From: Sphingomonas endophytica | Lineage (GTDB): Bacteria; Pseudomonadota; Alphaproteobacteria; Sphingomonadales; Sphingomonadaceae | NCBI RefSeq assembly: GCF_014199415.1 | Contig: NZ_JACIJN010000006.1 | Coordinates: 124,001-188,000 of the forward strand | Reading direction: 5' to 3' | DNA: 64,000 bases | Part shown: positions 58,252 to 64,000 of the stretch, piece after piece | How positions within the stretch are numbered: the first letter of the stretch is position 1 | Layout: every line of letters starts with the position of its first letter | Program-made: the position numbers and the translations under genes | The notes under the pieces: generated by a model | Database searches by the model: none | What the model was told of the DNA's origin: nothing | What the model saw: only the letters and a program-made list of their open reading frames with translations

Positions 58252-59948
58252 GCCAGCGCTCCTGACGACAAACGGGTGGCGAGCCGCTCCGACGCACGCA
58301 GCGCCAGCGCGAGGATGGTGAGCGTCGGGTTCTTGTGCGGCCCCGACGCAAAGGTCGCGCCGTCCATCAGCACGACATTGTCGACGTCCCAGGTCTGGCC
58401 ATAGCTGTCGACCACCGACGATTTCGGATCGGCGCCCATCCGCGCGGTGCCGAGTTCGTGGATGATCTCGCCGCCCGCGGTCATGATCTGCTCGGGCGGC
58501 AGATCGGGGTCGAGGATCGTGCCGTTCAGCCGCTTGAACACCGCATGCGCGGCACGACGACCGTGCGCGACCTGGTTGACCTCGTGTTTGGACCAGCGGA
58601 ACGCGAAGCGCAGCACCGGAATGCCGAACTTGTCCTTCACGTTAGGATCGATCTCGCAGAACGTGTCCTTGTTGGGGATCATCTCGCCGCGCAGCGTCAG
58701 GCCGATCGTCGCGCCCGAGGCGTTGCGCACCGCCTGTTTAAGGTCCTTGCCCCAGACGCGCGGCAGCGCCGCCTCTGCGGGCACGCCGAACCGCCCGCCG
58801 ATCTCGAAATGATAGCCGCGCGCGAAGTCCAGCTCGCCGCGCTTCTGCTGCTCGTACTGCCAGAACGGGATGTAGATATGCTGACCGCCGATCCCGTCCT
58901 CATTGTAGCGCGGCCGGCCGGCCAGGCCGGGGATGAAGGCGCGGAACGACGCGCCGGTCGAGTCGGTCAAGTTGCGCCCAAGCTCGCCCGACGAATTGGC
59001 GAGCCCGCGACCTGCTTCGCCCGAATTGAGCAGCAGCCGCGCCGTCTCGCCGGTGCCGGCCGCGAGCACGACCGCCCGCGCCTTGACCTGATGGCGCTGC
59101 CCGGTCTTGCGATCGACATATTCGACCCCCGCCGCGCGGCCGCGCGCGCCCATCACCACGCGCGACACCATCGCATCGGTGACGACGCGCAGGCGGCCGG
59201 TCGCCTTGGCCATCGGCAGCAGCGAGGTGGTGGTCTGGAACATCGCGCCGATCGTGCAGCCGCGCGTGCACGGCGTCGCGTTGAAGCAGGCGCTGCGCGG
59301 CGCGACCTTGTCGGGCATGTCGCGCGTCAGCACCGCGGTATGCGCGGCGCGGACCGGAATGCCGAGGCTCTCCGCCGCGGCGGTGATGAGCATCTCCGGC
59401 ACGCGCGGCTTGGGCGGCGGCATCAGACAGCCGGGCGGCGAATCGGGATGGTTCTCCAGCCCGAGCTTGCCGCCGTTGACGCCGATCATCCGCTCGACCC
59501 GGTCGTAGAAGGGCGCGACATCGTCATAGCCGATCGGCCAGTCCGCGCCGAGCCCGTCCCGCGAGAAAGGCTTGAAGTCATAGGCGCCGAACCGGGGCAC
59601 GTGCCGCCCCCAATGGTTGGTGCGCCCGCCCAGCATCCGCGGCCGGTACCAGCGGAAGTCGCTGCCCTCGGTCATGGTGTAAGGCTCGCCCTCGACCTGC
59701 CAGCCGCCGTCAACGGTCGCGTCGAAATAGCCGAACGGCTTGTCGGGGGTGCCGGTCCCGCGCAGCGGTGCGTCGCTTTCGGGCGCGAACATATTGACCT
59801 CGGCCTGCGGGTCGTAGTCGCGCCCGGCCTCGAGGATCAGGCAGCGCACGCCGGCCTTGGTCAGGACATGCGCCGCCATCCCGCCCGCCGCGCCGGAGCC
59901 GACGATGATGACGTCGACCGGGCCATCCGCACCCTTCGCCGCTGCCAT
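58248..59948 (-). CDS. GMC-type FAD dehydrogenase subunit (glucoside 3-dehydrogenase/LacA-like)
   Basis: The protein has 566 residues from ATG 59948; GTG two codons upstream is possible, and a longer frame overlaps the DUF1080 gene. FAD motif VIIVGSGAAGGMAAHVL near residue 13, MLGGRTNHWGRHV near 105, and a cysteine-rich loop FNATPCTRGCTIGAM near 225. The C-terminal block IHELGTARMGADP carries the catalytic His, followed by MDGATFASGPHKNPTLTIL. No signal peptide, so export with the Tat-bearing small subunit is expected. With that subunit and the DUF1080 gene it fits periplasmic 3-oxidation of glycosides. The cytochrome c subunit is not in this window. Confidence 0.87.
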   Translation of the reverse strand: MAAAKGADGPVDVIIVGSGAAGGMAAHVLTKAGVRCLILEAGRDYDPQAEVNMFAPESDAPLRGTGTPDKPFGYFDATVDGGWQVEGEPYTMTEGSDFRWYRPRMLGGRTNHWGRHVPRFGAYDFKPFSRDGLGADWPIGYDDVAPFYDRVERMIGVNGGKLGLENHPDSPPGCLMPPPKPRVPEMLITAAAESLGIPVRAAHTAVLTRDMPDKVAPRSACFNATPCTRGCTIGAMFQTTTSLLPMAKATGRLRVVTDAMVSRVVMGARGRAAGVEYVDRKTGQRHQVKARAVVLAAGTGETARLLLNSGEAGRGLANSSGELGRNLTDSTGASFRAFIPGLAGRPRYNEDGIGGQHIYIPFWQYEQQKRGELDFARGYHFEIGGRFGVPAEAALPRVWGKDLKQAVRNASGATIGLTLRGEMIPNKDTFCEIDPNVKDKFGIPVLRFAFRWSKHEVNQVAHGRRAAHAVFKRLNGTILDPDLPPEQIMTAGGEIIHELGTARMGADPKSSVVDSYGQTWDVDNVVLMDGATFASGPHKNPTLTILALALRASERLATRLSSGALA

Positions 59949-59950
59949 GG

Positions 59951-60688
59951 TCACTGACCCGTCCCCGTCGCCGACGCGCCGAGACGCCGCAGCTTGATGT
60001 TGCGGAACGCCACCGGCTCGCCATGGTCCTGCAACCCGATCACCCCGCTGTCGAAGGTGCCGAAATGCGCCATCTTCGCGAATTTCGAGCCCGCGACCCG
60101 CTTGCGCCACGCATCGTCGCCGTACGAGACGTCGGCGGTCGGCGTGCCGTTCAGCCATTGCCGGATGCGCCCGTTCTGGACGAGCAGCCGCGCATGGTTC
60201 CAGCTGCCCGCCGGCTTGGAGACGCCCGCCGGCGGCACCGTCATGTCGTAGAGCGATCCCGCGCGATGCGTCGGGATCTTGCCGTCGGAATGGCCGGCAT
60301 CGTCGAGCACCTGCATCTCGAGCCCGGTCTCATAGAGCTGCGGCGCGCCCGCGACGTTGCGCGCCAGATACAGCACGCCGCTGTTGCCGCCCTTCTCGAC
60401 CTTCCAGTCGAGCGTCAGCTCGAACGCGCCATAAGGCTCGGCGGTGACGAGATCGGTGCCGCTCATCTTGCCGTCGGCCTTGATCAGCAACAGCGTGCCG
60501 TCGCGCACCGTCCAGGTCGACGGCGCCGCGCCGCCGCCGAAGGCACGCCAGCCCGACAGGTCGCGCCCGTTGAACAGCAGCTTCCAGCCCTGCGCGCGCT
60601 CGGCGGCGGTCAGGCTGTTGTCCTTCGCCAAAGCAACGCCCGGAGTCGTCATCACCAGCGCCGCCGCGATGCTCAGTGCCCAACGCAT
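59951..60688 (-). CDS. DUF1080 domain protein (3-keto-disaccharide hydrolase family)
   Basis: The protein has 245 residues from ATG 60688, which has GGGAGA 6 bases upstream; GTG 60694 is too close to that site. The signal peptide ends TTPGVALA. DUF1080/PF06439 core: GWKLLFNGRDLSGWRAFGGG near residue 35, LVTAEPYGAFELTLDWKVEK near 82, NSGVLYLARNV near 104, YETGLEMQVLDD near 122 and GVIGLQDHGEPVAFRNIKLR at the end. Members hydrolyse or eliminate 3-keto-glycosides. Being first in the operon with the dehydrogenase subunits, it likely cleaves their product in the periplasm. Confidence 0.88.
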   Translation of the reverse strand: MRWALSIAAALVMTTPGVALAKDNSLTAAERAQGWKLLFNGRDLSGWRAFGGGAAPSTWTVRDGTLLLIKADGKMSGTDLVTAEPYGAFELTLDWKVEKGGNSGVLYLARNVAGAPQLYETGLEMQVLDDAGHSDGKIPTHRAGSLYDMTVPPAGVSKPAGSWNHARLLVQNGRIRQWLNGTPTADVSYGDDAWRKRVAGSKFAKMAHFGTFDSGVIGLQDHGEPVAFRNIKLRRLGASATGTGQ

Positions 60689-60844
60689 CTTCACTCTCCC
60701 ATCATCGTCGTGCGACCGAAGCCGCCGTCGTCAGAAGGGCTTAACGCTTTCATTTTTATTTACAAGGAAGGTCGGGGGTCTGTCGGGGGGACGTTTTTCC
60801 CTGATGCGCGTTAGGCGCTGCGTCCATGGAGAGAGGCGAAGCGC

Positions 60845-61612
60845 GTGACCCAGCGAACGATCGTCGTAACGGGAGCGGAATCGGGAATCGGAGCGGCCTG
60901 TGCCGCGGCCTTCGGCAGGTGCGGCGAGCGCGTCGCGATCCTCTACTATGCCGATCGCGCAGCGGCCGAGACGACCGCCGCCGCGGTCAGCGCCGGGGGC
61001 GGCACGGCCCTGACGGTGCAGGCGCATGTCGACGACGAGGGCTCGGTCGAGGCCGCCTTCGCGGCGGTCGAAGCCGAATGGGGACCGGCCGACGTGCTCG
61101 TCAACTCGGCGGGGCTGAACATGAGCGGGGTGACGGTGCGCGCGATGGCGCTGGCGCAGTGGCGACGGCTGCTCGACACCGATCTGACCGGCGCCTTCCT
61201 CACGTCGCGCCGCTTCCTCACTGGGCGCGGGACCGCGACCGGCGATGCCGCGATCATCCACATTTCCTCGATCCATGCCTATGCGGTGCGCGCCGGCGGC
61301 GCCGATTATTGCGCCGCCAAGGGCGGGCTCTCCAATCTGGTCGAAACGCTGGCGATCGAGGAAGCGCCGAACCGCGTGCGCGTGAACGCGATCGAGCCGG
61401 GGATGATCCTCACGCCGATGAACGCGCGTGCGCAACAGGACGACACCTATCGCCGGACGCTGGAGCAGAACATCCCGCTCGGGCGCGCCGGCAGCGCGGA
61501 CGAGGTGGCGGACCTCGCGGTATTCCTCGCCTCCGACCAGGCACGCTACATCACCGGCGCGCGGATCGTGATCGACGGCGGATTGTCGCTGATGCAGGCG
61601 CTCGGCGCATGA
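60845..61612 (+). CDS. SDR family NAD(P)-dependent oxidoreductase
   Basis: The protein has 255 residues from GTG 60845 with GAGAGG 8 bases upstream. Cofactor motif TGAESGIGAA near residue 9, NSAGLNMSG near 88, catalytic Ser in IIHISSIHAYA near 139, and YCAAKGG (YxxxK) near 152, then NAIEPGMILTPM. The C-terminus ITGARIVIDGGLSLMQ is classical SDR. Related to glucose 1-dehydrogenase-type enzymes that oxidise or reduce sugars. It is coupled to the GH130-like gene (ATGA) and divergent from the 3-keto-glycoside operon, so a sugar substrate is likely. Confidence 0.87.
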   Translation: MTQRTIVVTGAESGIGAACAAAFGRCGERVAILYYADRAAAETTAAAVSAGGGTALTVQAHVDDEGSVEAAFAAVEAEWGPADVLVNSAGLNMSGVTVRAMALAQWRRLLDTDLTGAFLTSRRFLTGRGTATGDAAIIHISSIHAYAVRAGGADYCAAKGGLSNLVETLAIEEAPNRVRVNAIEPGMILTPMNARAQQDDTYRRTLEQNIPLGRAGSADEVADLAVFLASDQARYITGARIVIDGGLSLMQALGA

Positions 61613-62562
61613 CCGGCGGCGCGATCGGCGATCCGCATCGCAAGGACGCCGTCACCGGCACCGATGTCGCGCTCGACTTCAACGTCAAGCGGATCGAGAC
61701 GGTGTCGCTCGACGGCCCGCCCGAGTTGATGGCGCGCGACCTGATGAGCCCCTATGTGTGGCGCGAGCCCGACGGTCGCTGGGGGCTGATGGTCCGCGCC
61801 GTCGTGCGGCCCGACGCGCCGCTCACCGACACCGGGCTGATCTGGAGCGGGTGGAGCGACGACGGCGTGCGGTTCACGATGCTGGACGCCCCATCGCTCG
61901 CGCCCGGTCCCGAAGACCATGACGCGGGCGGCGTCGAGGATCCGACCGTCATCCGCGGCGACGACGGCTATATCGTCTATTATTCGGGCGTCCGTGCCGA
62001 TCATGCCCACAGCGAACTGTCCTATGCGACTGGCCCGTCGCTCGACCGACTGACGAAGAGCGGGGTCGCGCTCGCCTCGACCAAGTCGGAGGGCAACACC
62101 AAGGAAGCGACGATCGACCGTACGGCGGACGGCCGCTGGCGGCTGTTCTACGAATATGCCGCGGACGAGGCGTCGCGCGTCGGGCTGGCGATCGGCATCG
62201 CACCCGGCGGGCCGTGGAACGAACAACCCACCCCGTTCATGCCGCGCACCGACAGCTGGGACGACTGGCACCTTTCCACCGGCCCGTTGCTGACCGACGA
62301 TCCGGCGATGCCGGTGATGTTCTACAACGGCGCGACCCGCGACGCGCGCTGGCGGATCGGCTGGGTGGCGTTCGACACCCACTATACGCGCGTGGTGGCG
62401 CGCGGCATCCAGCCGCTGGTCACCCCGCCCCCGGTCGACGACCGCACCGCGACCGACATCGCCTTCGCCGCGTCGGTGGTGGTCGATGCGCAGGGCGCGA
62501 TCTGGCTGTACTATTCGCTGGAAGACCGCCGCCTCGCCCGCGCGCTGATCCGGCGCAGCTGA
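61609..62562 (+). CDS. GH130-like five-bladed beta-propeller glycosidase/phosphorylase
   Basis: The protein has 317 residues from ATG 61609, overlapping the SDR stop. There is no signal peptide, so cytoplasmic. Propeller blades are repeated: DLMSPYVWREPDGRWGLMVR near residue 45, the GH130-style GGVEDPTVIRGDDGYIVYYS near 105, DGRWRLFYEYA near 172, and HLSTGPLLTDDPAMPVMFYN near 220. The end GWVAFDTHYTRVVARGIQPL resembles the LD-x-x-x-P-x-x-V-x-x-R motif of mannoside phosphorylases. GH43 or GH32 relatives share the fold, so the family call is moderate. Likely degrades the imported product of the neighbouring pathway. Confidence 0.6.
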   Translation: MTGGAIGDPHRKDAVTGTDVALDFNVKRIETVSLDGPPELMARDLMSPYVWREPDGRWGLMVRAVVRPDAPLTDTGLIWSGWSDDGVRFTMLDAPSLAPGPEDHDAGGVEDPTVIRGDDGYIVYYSGVRADHAHSELSYATGPSLDRLTKSGVALASTKSEGNTKEATIDRTADGRWRLFYEYAADEASRVGLAIGIAPGGPWNEQPTPFMPRTDSWDDWHLSTGPLLTDDPAMPVMFYNGATRDARWRIGWVAFDTHYTRVVARGIQPLVTPPPVDDRTATDIAFAASVVVDAQGAIWLYYSLEDRRLARALIRRS

Positions 62563-62596
62563 TCACTGCGGTGGCGGGATCGGCGGTGTCGGGATT

Positions 62597-62686
62597 TGGC
62601 GGAGACGGAGGGATTCGAACCCTCGGTACGGTTTCCCGTACGACGCTTTAGCAAAGCGTTGGTTTCAGCCACTCACCCACGTCTCC
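62597..62686 (-). tRNA. tRNA-Ser (anticodon GCT)
   Basis: This 90-base class II tRNA includes encoded CCA. Acceptor GGAGACG / CGTCTCC, anticodon arm CGCTTTGCTAAAGCG with anticodon GCT, a long variable arm (TACGG-GAAA-CCGTA), and T arm GAGGG-TTCGAAT-CCCTC. It reads AGC and AGU serine codons. Confidence 0.96.
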
Positions 62687-62844
62687 GGGCCGGCGTGAGG
62701 CGCGGCTATAGCGAGACGGACCGCAGCGATCAACTGGGTGCGGACGATTTCCGCACATCGCGCTGGCGACTCCGGTCATCGTGCCGTTCATTGCCGCGAC
62801 AGCACCGTCCGGCCTATAACGGCGCGATGATCGAGGGGGCAGGC

Positions 62845-63612
62845 ATGAAGCGGACCGCACAACGCAGCATCAGGGCAGCGCTGCTGGTCGTCGCGCTCAT
62901 CGGCGCGCCGCTCGGCGCGGCCGCGCAGGTGCGGACCATCGACCCCAATGCCGCGATCGATGGCGATGTCTCCACCGCCCCGCCGCCGCGCAGCGTCCGC
63001 ACCCCCACCGCCCCTGCGCCGGCACGGCCGCTCCCCGCGACACCCCCGCAGGAGCCCGCACCGGTGCCGCAGACGGCGCCCCCCACCACCGGATCGGAAG
63101 TGCGCGCCGACGCGACCACCACTGCGGCCTCGACCTACAAGCGCGACGATCTGATCGCCGCGGGCGAGGGCGTGTTCGGCAAGGGCGCGGAGGGCTTCGC
63201 GCAGATCATCGAGAACATCCTGAAGGACCAGGGCGAGCCCAACGCCTATATCGCCGGGCGTGAGGCGTCTGGCGCGTTCATCCTCGGCGTCCGCTATGGC
63301 TCGGGGATCATGACCCACAAGGTCGAGGGACAGCGCCCCGTCTACTGGACGGGACCGTCGGTCGGCTTCGACGTCGGCGGCGACGCCAACAAGGTGTTCG
63401 TGCTCGTCTACAACCTCTACGACTCGCACGAATTGTTCACGCGCTTCCCCGGCGCGGAGGGGCGGCTGTATTTCGTCGGCGGGTTCGCCGCGACCTATTT
63501 GCGCAAGGGCAATGTCGTGCTGATCCCGGTCCGGCTCGGCGTCGGATGGCGCGCGGGGGTGAACGTCGGCTATATGAAGTTCACCGAGACCTCGAAGTGG
63601 CTCCCCTTCTGA
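62845..63612 (+). CDS. EipA family envelope protein (DUF1134)
   Basis: The protein has 255 residues from ATG 62845, following GAGGGGG; an in-frame ATG six codons upstream is less likely. The signal peptide ends APLGAAAQ. A long Pro/Ala-rich segment (about 45-95) precedes the compact DUF1134 domain: LIAAGEGVFGKGAEGFAQII near residue 110, AFILGVRYGSGIM near 150, WTGPSVGFDVGGDANKVFVL near 170, LYFVGGFAATYLRKGNVVLI near 210. DUF1134 corresponds to EipA, a periplasmic cell-envelope integrity protein of alphaproteobacteria. It stands between tRNA-Ser and the dihydroorotase gene and looks independent. Confidence 0.9.
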   Translation: MKRTAQRSIRAALLVVALIGAPLGAAAQVRTIDPNAAIDGDVSTAPPPRSVRTPTAPAPARPLPATPPQEPAPVPQTAPPTTGSEVRADATTTAASTYKRDDLIAAGEGVFGKGAEGFAQIIENILKDQGEPNAYIAGREASGAFILGVRYGSGIMTHKVEGQRPVYWTGPSVGFDVGGDANKVFVLVYNLYDSHELFTRFPGAEGRLYFVGGFAATYLRKGNVVLIPVRLGVGWRAGVNVGYMKFTETSKWLPF

Positions 63613-63633
63613 CGCGCGCCTGACCGGCGGGCG

Positions 63634-64000
63634 TCAGCGCCCGCCCGGAAAGCCGGTCGTCTCGAAGCGGATCGGCGCGCCCTGCGGTGCGTCGCCGAGC
63701 TGGTCCTCCCACATCGCCACCTGCCCGCGCACGATCGTCCCGATCGGCTTGCCGGTCAGCTCCATGCCGGTGAACGGCGACCAGCCGGCGCGCGAGCGCA
63801 GCCAGCGCTCCTCGATCGTCCAGCGCTTCTTGAGGTCGACGATCGTGAAATCGGCGTCATAGCCCGCCGCGATCCGGCCCTTGCCGGTCAGCCCGAAGAT
63901 CCGCTGCGCGCCCGCGCTGGTCAGCTCGATCACGCGCTGGAGCGTCAGCCGGCCGTGCGCGGCATGGTCGAGCAGCAGCGGCAGCAACGTCTGAACCCCC
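63634..64000 (-). CDS. Dihydroorotase family protein, 5'-truncated by window edge
   Basis: Only the C-terminal ~122 residues are present; the frame is open to the last base. The sequence GVQTLLPLLLDHAAHGRLTL, then GKGRIAAGYDADFTIVDLKK, is the C-terminal part of the amidohydrolase dihydroorotase family, ending GFPGGR. Full-length members have about 440 residues and catalyse ring closure of carbamoyl-aspartate in pyrimidine synthesis. The metal-binding HxH and Asp lie outside the window, so catalytic competence cannot be judged; a PyrC-like pseudoenzyme is possible. Confidence 0.85.
   Translation of the reverse strand, partial: GVQTLLPLLLDHAAHGRLTLQRVIELTSAGAQRIFGLTGKGRIAAGYDADFTIVDLKKRWTIEERWLRSRAGWSPFTGMELTGKPIGTIVRGQVAMWEDQLGDAPQGAPIRFETTGFPGGR

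Overview
The window looks like a chromosomal segment of a high-GC alphaproteobacterium of the Sphingomonadaceae, most likely Sphingomonas. This rests on family recognition, not a database search. The pointers are a PEPxxWA-type C-terminal sorting tail, a TonB receptor / tryptophan-halogenase-like / SapC locus, an EipA (DUF1134) protein, DUF1800-DUF1501 pairs, several short genes of the kind common in sphingomonads, and intergenic palindromes built on CCCGGACTTGATCCGGG and GTCATTGCGAGCG. No phage, plasmid, insertion sequence or CRISPR array is visible.

Bases 1-4273 carry a DUF1800 / DUF1501 / DUF1996 group of exported proteins of unknown function. Bases 4371-23828 are an exopolysaccharide region: two Wzx-like flippases, a UDP-glucuronate 4-epimerase-like enzyme, two family-2 glycosyltransferases, a Wza-type export lipoprotein, a BBP2-type outer-membrane barrel, a Wzc-type tyrosine autokinase, a GH16 glycanase, an aldo/keto reductase, a GMC-fold oxidoreductase, a PEPxxWA-CTERM phytase-like protein, an Fe-S protein plus polysaccharide pyruvyl transferase pair, and UDP-glucose 6-dehydrogenase. 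Together these point to a pyruvylated, uronic-acid-containing polymer made by the Wzx/Wzy route. Neither a priming sugar transferase nor a Wzy polymerase is present here.

Bases 24117-38634 hold housekeeping and miscellaneous genes: an M28 peptidase, aminopeptidase N, a cluster of tiny genes with a DUF2384 protein and an apparent frameshift, a GH43-like protein, a decayed LysE-family remnant, PEP carboxylase, an EF-hand lipoprotein, an HNH nuclease and a Xaa-Pro aminopeptidase. The gaps carry several palindromic repeat families. A tRNA-Thr(GGT) follows at 38723.

Bases 38979-44213 are a SapC / flavin-dependent-halogenase-like pair divergent from a TonB-dependent receptor, an arrangement typical of carbohydrate uptake loci in this group. 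Bases 44250-54222 are a complete assimilatory nitrate locus on the minus strand: nasT-nasS, then a leader with an ANTAR-type hairpin pair and an intrinsic terminator, then a nitrate transporter, nirB, nirD, nasA, cobA/sumT and a tiny membrane peptide. The layout predicts nitrate-controlled transcription antitermination.

Bases 54336-57420 hold an OmpR/histidine-kinase pair and a lipoprotein-like intradiol dioxygenase homologue. Bases 57532-62562 look like a periplasmic 3-keto-glycoside pathway (gluconate-dehydrogenase-subunit-3-like protein, GMC dehydrogenase, DUF1080 3-keto-disaccharide hydrolase) divergent from an SDR enzyme and a GH130-like protein. The window ends with tRNA-Ser(GCT), an EipA-family protein and a partial dihydroorotase.
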